DNA of 8,828 nt from CALBPI01 sp039814545. GTDB lineage: Bacteria; Pseudomonadota; Gammaproteobacteria; Steroidobacterales; Woeseiaceae. Shown piece by piece: positions 5,652-8,828 of the stretch. The notes beneath the pieces were generated by a model that worked only from the letters and a program-made list of their open reading frames with translations, searched no databases and had not been told where the DNA came from. The translations under genes and the position numbers were made by a program. Position 1 is the first letter of the stretch. Every line of letters starts with the position of its first letter. Location: assembly GCA_039814545.1 (NCBI GenBank), contig JBCCBB010000109.1:1-8828 (forward strand), written 5' to 3'.

Positions 5652-5681
5652 ATTGTAGTCCGGCCGGGGGTGGCCCGGCAA
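5652..5681 (-). promoter_or_regulatory. Sigma70-like promoter of the rpsF operon
   Basis: On the minus strand TTGCCG (5681-5676) and TACAAT (5657-5652) are separated by 18 bases. They match four and five of the six consensus positions. Transcription would begin near 5645 and give a leader of about 130 bases before rpsF. The site lies in the 183-bp gap between the rlmB stop and the rpsF start, where a ribosomal protein promoter is expected. Confidence 0.5.
5663..5679 (-). other. Inverted repeat after rlmB, within promoter spacer
   Basis: A perfect 6-bp inverted repeat (GCCGGG and CCCGGC with a 5-base loop) begins 16 bases after the rlmB stop and fills most of the spacer of the candidate rpsF promoter. 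No T-tract follows. It could be a weak end for the rnr-rlmB message, a protein-binding site on the promoter, or chance symmetry in GC-rich DNA. Confidence 0.35.
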
Positions 5682-5695
5682 GCCATTCAGTCAGC

Positions 5696-6445
5696 TTATG
5701 TACGCTGCCGGACGGCCTCGAACAGGCAGATACCCGCGGCCACCGAGACATTGAGGCTCTCGACCTGCCCGGCCATGGGTAGGCGCACGCTCGTGTCACA
5801 GCGCTCGGCGAGCTCTGAAGCGACACCAATGTCCTCAGCGCCCAATACCAGCGCGGCCGGGCCCGAAAGCTGTGCTGACCAAATCGGAGCCTCGGACTGA
5901 TCGCTCGTGGCCGTGCGGACCACGCCGTATTCGCCAAGCCAGTCCAGCGTGCGGGCCAGTGACGGCACAACAACGAGCGGCACAAGCTCCGCGGCGCCAC
6001 TGGCCACCTTGCGCGCCGCCGGCGTCAGCGGCGCCGAGCGGCGCTTCGGCACAATGACAGCCATGACGCCGGCCGCCTCGGCTGTGCGCAGGCAGGCGCC
6101 CAGGTTGTGTGGATCCTGAACGCCGTCGAGCACGAGCAACAGCGGCGCCCCGCCCTCTCCCAGCGACGCCTCTATCTGACTTCGCAGGCCCGCCTCATCG
6201 AGCGGTTCCAGATCCGCAAACTCCGCCACGACGCCCTGATGCGTGGTGCCCTTGGCCATGTCGTCCAGGCGGCGATTGCGCACGCGCTGCACGGTCACAC
6301 CTGCGACCTTGGCCGCCTCCGTAAGCTCGAGCAGACGCGGGTTTTTGACGCGTTCGTCCACGTACACACGACGCAGCTTGCCGGGCATCGTGTCGACGAG
6401 CCGTGCCACGGCGTGGATACCGGCGCTGTAACGGGAGTGCGACAT
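5696..6445 (-). CDS. rlmB: 23S rRNA 2'-O-methyltransferase (Gm2251 type)
   Basis: This SpoU/TrmH (SPOUT) family enzyme uses S-adenosylmethionine to methylate the 2'-OH of a guanosine in the 23S rRNA peptidyl-transferase P loop (G2251 in E. coli). The 249-residue protein has an N-terminal rRNA-binding domain (about 1-80) with YSAGIHAV and HQGVVAEF. The catalytic knot domain starts with LLLVLDGVQDPHNLGACLR. Motif 1 has N114 and R120, motif 2 has E204 in LVLGAEDIGV, and motif 3 is LPMAGQVESLNVSVAAG, with S230 and N232. The C-terminus CLFEAVRQR matches my recollection of E. coli RlmB. Residue 205 is Asp where Gly is usual. The ATG overlaps the rnr stop by one base (TGATG), so the two are translationally coupled. 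Another TrmH-family target is possible but less likely given the rnr neighbour. Confidence 0.94.
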   Translation of the reverse strand: MSHSRYSAGIHAVARLVDTMPGKLRRVYVDERVKNPRLLELTEAAKVAGVTVQRVRNRRLDDMAKGTTHQGVVAEFADLEPLDEAGLRSQIEASLGEGGAPLLLVLDGVQDPHNLGACLRTAEAAGVMAVIVPKRRSAPLTPAARKVASGAAELVPLVVVPSLARTLDWLGEYGVVRTATSDQSEAPIWSAQLSGPAALVLGAEDIGVASELAERCDTSVRLPMAGQVESLNVSVAAGICLFEAVRQRT

Positions 6446-8643
6446 CAGCGGCGGCCGCGTCGGCCGTCGCGTCGGTGACTCTCGTCGCGCTTGCCCCCAA
6501 AGGCCGGGTGGTGGTCGTAGAGCACGAAGTCGATTTGCCGCGTTTCGAGATCGACGCGATCGACAATGACCTCGACGCTGTCACCGAGCGTGTAGGACTG
6601 GCCCGTGCGACTGCCGACGAGGCGCTGACGCTCGGGTTCATGCTCGTAGTAGTCATTGCGCAGACTCGAGACGTGCACGAGGCCATCCACCTGCAGCTCG
6701 CCCAGCTGCACGAACAAGCCAAAATGCGTCACGCCGGAGATGATGCCCTCGAACCGCCCGCCCAGATGCTTTTGCATGTACTGGCATTTCAGCAAGGCCT
6801 CAACTTCGCGCGTGGCGTCTTCGGCGCGACGCTCGCGTTCCGAGGTGAGCTTGCCAAGTTGCTGCATACGATCGGCGCTGTAGCTGTAGGCACGCGCCTT
6901 GCCACCACTCGTCATGTGGCGAATCGCACGGTGCACGAGCAGGTCCGGGTAGCGGCGAATCGGCGAGGTGAAGTGTGCGTACTGGTCGAGCGCCAGACCG
7001 AAGTGGCCGACGTTATCAGGCGTGTACTCGGCGTGCGCAAAGGTGCGTAGCAGCGCCATGTTGATCGCATAGGCGTCGGGGCGGTCCTGCACGGATGCCA
7101 TGAGGTTACGCAGCACGCTGGGCTTCGGGTGTGCCGCATGCGGCACCTTGAAACCGAGCCCCACCATGTAGGCGCGAAACTCTTCGAAGCGCTCCTCGTC
7201 GGGCTTGGCGTGCACCCGGAATAAGGCCTGCACCTTTCTGCGCGTGATGAATCGTGCGGCCTCGACGTTGGCCGCGATCATGCATTCCTCGATGAGGCGG
7301 TGGGCATCATTGCGCGGCGCTGAAACGATGCGCTCTACGTCGCCCGAGTCGTCCACACGGATACGCAGTTGCGGCAGGTCGAGTTCGATGGCGCCGCGTT
7401 TCTTGCGGCGCCTGGCGAAGGCCTTGAACAGATCGTGCAGCGCGTCGATCGAAGCAGCGATGTCGCCCTCGATCTCCGCGTGTGCCTCGCCCTCGAGATA
7501 ACGGCCTACAGTGCGGTAGGTCAGACGCGCGTGCGAGCGCATCACCGCATCGTAGAAGCGCGACCGGGTCACCTCGCCCTGCGGGCTCACGGACATGTCG
7601 CAGACCATGCAGAGCCGGTCGACCTTGGGGTTCAGGGAACATAGGCCGTTCGACAACACCTCGGGCAGCATGGGCACAACGCGGTCCGGGAAGTAGACGG
7701 ACGTGGCCCGCTTGATGGCTTCCTTGTCGATGGGGCTATCCGGCGTGACGTAGTGCGCCACGTCGGCGATTGCGACCACGAGACGCCAGCCGCCGTCCTT
7801 GCGCGGCGCCGCGAACACGGCGTCATCGAAATCGCGGGCATCAATGCCGTCGATGGTCACGAGTGGCAACGTGCGCAGGTCTTTGCGGCCCTGCTTGGCG
7901 CGCGTGGGCACGGTGCGACCGAACGACTTGGCCTGCTCTGCGACGGCACGCGGCCACTGGTGCGGGATGCCGTGGGCATGAATGGCAAGGTCCGTGGGCA
8001 TGCCGCGCTTGTCGGGCGCACCCAGCACCTGCACGATGCGCGCCGTGGCCTGCGCCTCACGCTCGGGGTAGTCGAGAATCTTCGCGACCACCATTTCGCC
8101 CGCTTTGGCGCCGCCGTGCTCGCCCTGCGGCACGAGCACGCGCTGGGTCAGCCGCGGGTTGTCGGGAATCACAAGCCCAATGCCACGCTCTCGAATGTAC
8201 TTGCCGGCCACCTCAGTGTGCGCGCGCTCGAGGATGTCGACGACGCGGCCTTCGGCGCCGCGGCGCGTGCGCTTGTGGACCTTGCCGGCCACGCGGTCGC
8301 CGTGCATCAGGCGCTGCATCTCACGTGGCGACAGGTAAAGGTCATCGCTGTCGTCATCGGCGACGAGAAAACCGAAGCCGTCTTTGTGCGCGCTGACGTT
8401 GCCTGTCACGAGGTGGAGACGTTCGGCCAGGCAGTACTCTTCGCTGCGGTTCAGGTGTATTTGCCCGGCGCGCAGAGCGCGGGTCAACACCTCATTCAGT
8501 TTCTTGCGGTCTTTGCGCGCACGGATGCCAAAGTGCTCGGCCAGCGCGTCGTAGTCCATGGGGCGGCCGCGCTCTGTGAGCACGTCCAGGATGGCGTTGC
8601 GGTCGGGAATACGGTGGGCGTAGCGGTCTTTCTGACGGGTCAA
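6445..8643 (-). CDS. rnr: Ribonuclease R (3'-5' exoribonuclease)
   Basis: RNase R degrades structured RNA processively from the 3' end in mRNA turnover and rRNA quality control. From the proposed TTG start (8643-8641) the protein has 732 residues. A winged-helix domain (about 16-70) precedes two cold-shock OB domains (about 79-122 and 145-207). The RNB catalytic domain follows, with D265, D271, D273 and D274 in TIDGIDARDFDDAV and the HFTSPIRRYPDLLVHR signature (557-572). The S1 domain is at about 629-709. A short Arg-rich tail (about 712-732) ends in GRRGRR; E. coli RNase R has a longer Lys-rich tail. The start was chosen because the upstream frame contains no other start codon until an ATG inside the divergent tRNA gene, and RQKDRYAHRIPDR fits an RNase R N-terminus. 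The ribosome site is weak (GAG seven bases upstream). Confidence 0.93.
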   Translation of the reverse strand: MTRQKDRYAHRIPDRNAILDVLTERGRPMDYDALAEHFGIRARKDRKKLNEVLTRALRAGQIHLNRSEEYCLAERLHLVTGNVSAHKDGFGFLVADDDSDDLYLSPREMQRLMHGDRVAGKVHKRTRRGAEGRVVDILERAHTEVAGKYIRERGIGLVIPDNPRLTQRVLVPQGEHGGAKAGEMVVAKILDYPEREAQATARIVQVLGAPDKRGMPTDLAIHAHGIPHQWPRAVAEQAKSFGRTVPTRAKQGRKDLRTLPLVTIDGIDARDFDDAVFAAPRKDGGWRLVVAIADVAHYVTPDSPIDKEAIKRATSVYFPDRVVPMLPEVLSNGLCSLNPKVDRLCMVCDMSVSPQGEVTRSRFYDAVMRSHARLTYRTVGRYLEGEAHAEIEGDIAASIDALHDLFKAFARRRKKRGAIELDLPQLRIRVDDSGDVERIVSAPRNDAHRLIEECMIAANVEAARFITRRKVQALFRVHAKPDEERFEEFRAYMVGLGFKVPHAAHPKPSVLRNLMASVQDRPDAYAINMALLRTFAHAEYTPDNVGHFGLALDQYAHFTSPIRRYPDLLVHRAIRHMTSGGKARAYSYSADRMQQLGKLTSERERRAEDATREVEALLKCQYMQKHLGGRFEGIISGVTHFGLFVQLGELQVDGLVHVSSLRNDYYEHEPERQRLVGSRTGQSYTLGDSVEVIVDRVDLETRQIDFVLYDHHPAFGGKRDESHRRDGRRGRR

Positions 8644-8674
8644 AAGGGATCTCGGGAATCGGTTGCTGGTAGGA

Positions 8675-8703
8675 TTGACAGCCTGCGGGGGCTCGGCTAA
8701 TGT
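8675..8703 (+). promoter_or_regulatory. Sigma70 promoter of tRNA-Leu
   Basis: TTGACA (8675-8680) matches the -35 consensus in full. After 17 bases comes TAATGT (8698-8703), which keeps the three most conserved -10 bases (first T, second A, last T). The bases just after it are G/C-rich, as in stringently controlled stable-RNA promoters. Transcription would start near 8710, about 35 bases before the mature tRNA. Confidence 0.65.
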
Positions 8704-8706
8704 TCG

Positions 8707-8723
8707 CGGCCCGCTCGGGGCCG
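8707..8723 (+). other. Hairpin in the tRNA-Leu leader
   Basis: CGGCCC pairs perfectly with GGGCCG around a 5-base loop. It lies at the predicted transcription start and in the 101-bp divergent gap between rnr and the tRNA gene. It could be a leader RNA structure or an operator-like inverted repeat; a transcript starting near 8710 would lack part of the 5' arm. Confidence 0.35.
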
Positions 8724-8744
8724 TAAGTGTAACGGTTCCACCTT

Positions 8745-8828
8745 GCCCAGGTGGCGGAATTGGTAGACGCGCATGGTTCAGGTCCATGTCTACGAAAGTA
8801 GGTGGAGGTTCAAGTCCTCTCCTGGGCA
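8745..8828 (+). tRNA. tRNA-Leu (anticodon CAG)
   Basis: The 84-base cloverleaf is complete up to the discriminator base A; any encoded CCA lies beyond the window. The acceptor stem pairs GCCCAGG with CCTGGGC. The D region GCGGAATTGGTAGACGC is typical of leucine tRNAs. The anticodon stem CATGG/CCATG encloses TTCAGGT, giving anticodon CAG for CUG codons. The long class II variable arm is CTAC-GAAA-GTAG, a GNRA-type loop. The T arm is GGAGG-TTCAAGT-CCTCT with one G-U pair. CUG is expected to be a major leucine codon in GC-rich genomes. It is transcribed away from rnr. Confidence 0.96.

Noticed and set aside
5513..5686. 58-codon N-terminal extension of rpsF
   Set aside because: The S6 N-terminus aligns at the TTG with a proper Shine-Dalgarno, and the extension covers the promoter and leader hairpin.
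7753..8700. 315-residue open frame antisense to rnr
   Set aside because: It lies wholly opposite well-conserved RNase R coding sequence, its product matches no family that I recognise, and long antisense frames are expected in GC-rich DNA with third-position bias.
8644..8787. 48-codon N-terminal extension of rnr
   Set aside because: Its ATG lies inside the tRNA-Leu gene on the opposite strand, and the extra residues are Pro-rich and unlike RNase R.
1..8828. Search for a mobile element, CRISPR array, toxin-antitoxin pair or defence system
   Set aside because: No spaced direct-repeat array, terminal inverted repeats, transposase or unexplained gene cluster is visible; nearly all DNA is assigned to conserved housekeeping genes.

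Overview
This window carries a conserved housekeeping cluster, most likely from the chromosome of a GC-rich gammaproteobacterium. No species can be named from the sequence alone. The minus-strand order, read in the direction of transcription, is rnr, rlmB, rpsF, rpsR, a DUF2232/YybS-like membrane protein gene, rplI, dnaB, alr. From memory, Pseudomonas has the same order, including the unnamed membrane protein gene between rpsR and rplI and a leucine tRNA gene next to rnr. I see no transposase, integrase, phage gene, CRISPR array or other sign of recent transfer.

Layout from left to right. Positions 2-775 (+) hold the 3' part of a gene for a protein with two FHA domains; its true start lies before the window. 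It converges on alr, and a perfect 8-bp inverted repeat (785-804) sits in the 38-bp gap. alr (814-1911, -) and dnaB (1922-3310, -) are 10 bp apart. rplI (3333-3788, -), the membrane protein gene (3821-4744, -), rpsR (4773-4997, -) and rpsF (4994-5512, -) form a ribosomal protein operon. A sigma70-like promoter lies at 5652-5681. A hairpin at 5533-5554 resembles the known S6:S18 autoregulatory leader element. rlmB (5696-6445, -) and rnr (6445-8643, -) overlap by one base (TGATG). At the right edge a tRNA-Leu(CAG) gene (8745-8828, +) diverges from rnr, with a consensus -35 element upstream.

The genes share a theme of RNA and ribosome work: RNase R degrades structured RNA, RlmB methylates 23S rRNA, and S6, S18 and L9 are ribosomal proteins. 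DnaB is the replicative helicase and Alr makes D-alanine for peptidoglycan. The FHA protein is a phosphothreonine-binding signalling adaptor and is probably a separate unit.

The window holds no obvious new multi-gene system. The points of interest are regulatory or small-scale. They are the rpsF leader hairpin with a possible 16S rRNA mimic, hairpins in each intercistronic gap of about 20-40 bp, non-ATG starts for alr, rpsF and rnr, and an Ala/Glu-rich extension on S6. Another is a tRNA leader sequence that could pair with the tRNA's own 5' acceptor strand. Three gene starts were settled by reading the sequence: rpsF at a TTG (5512), rnr at a TTG (8643) and alr at a GTG (1911).
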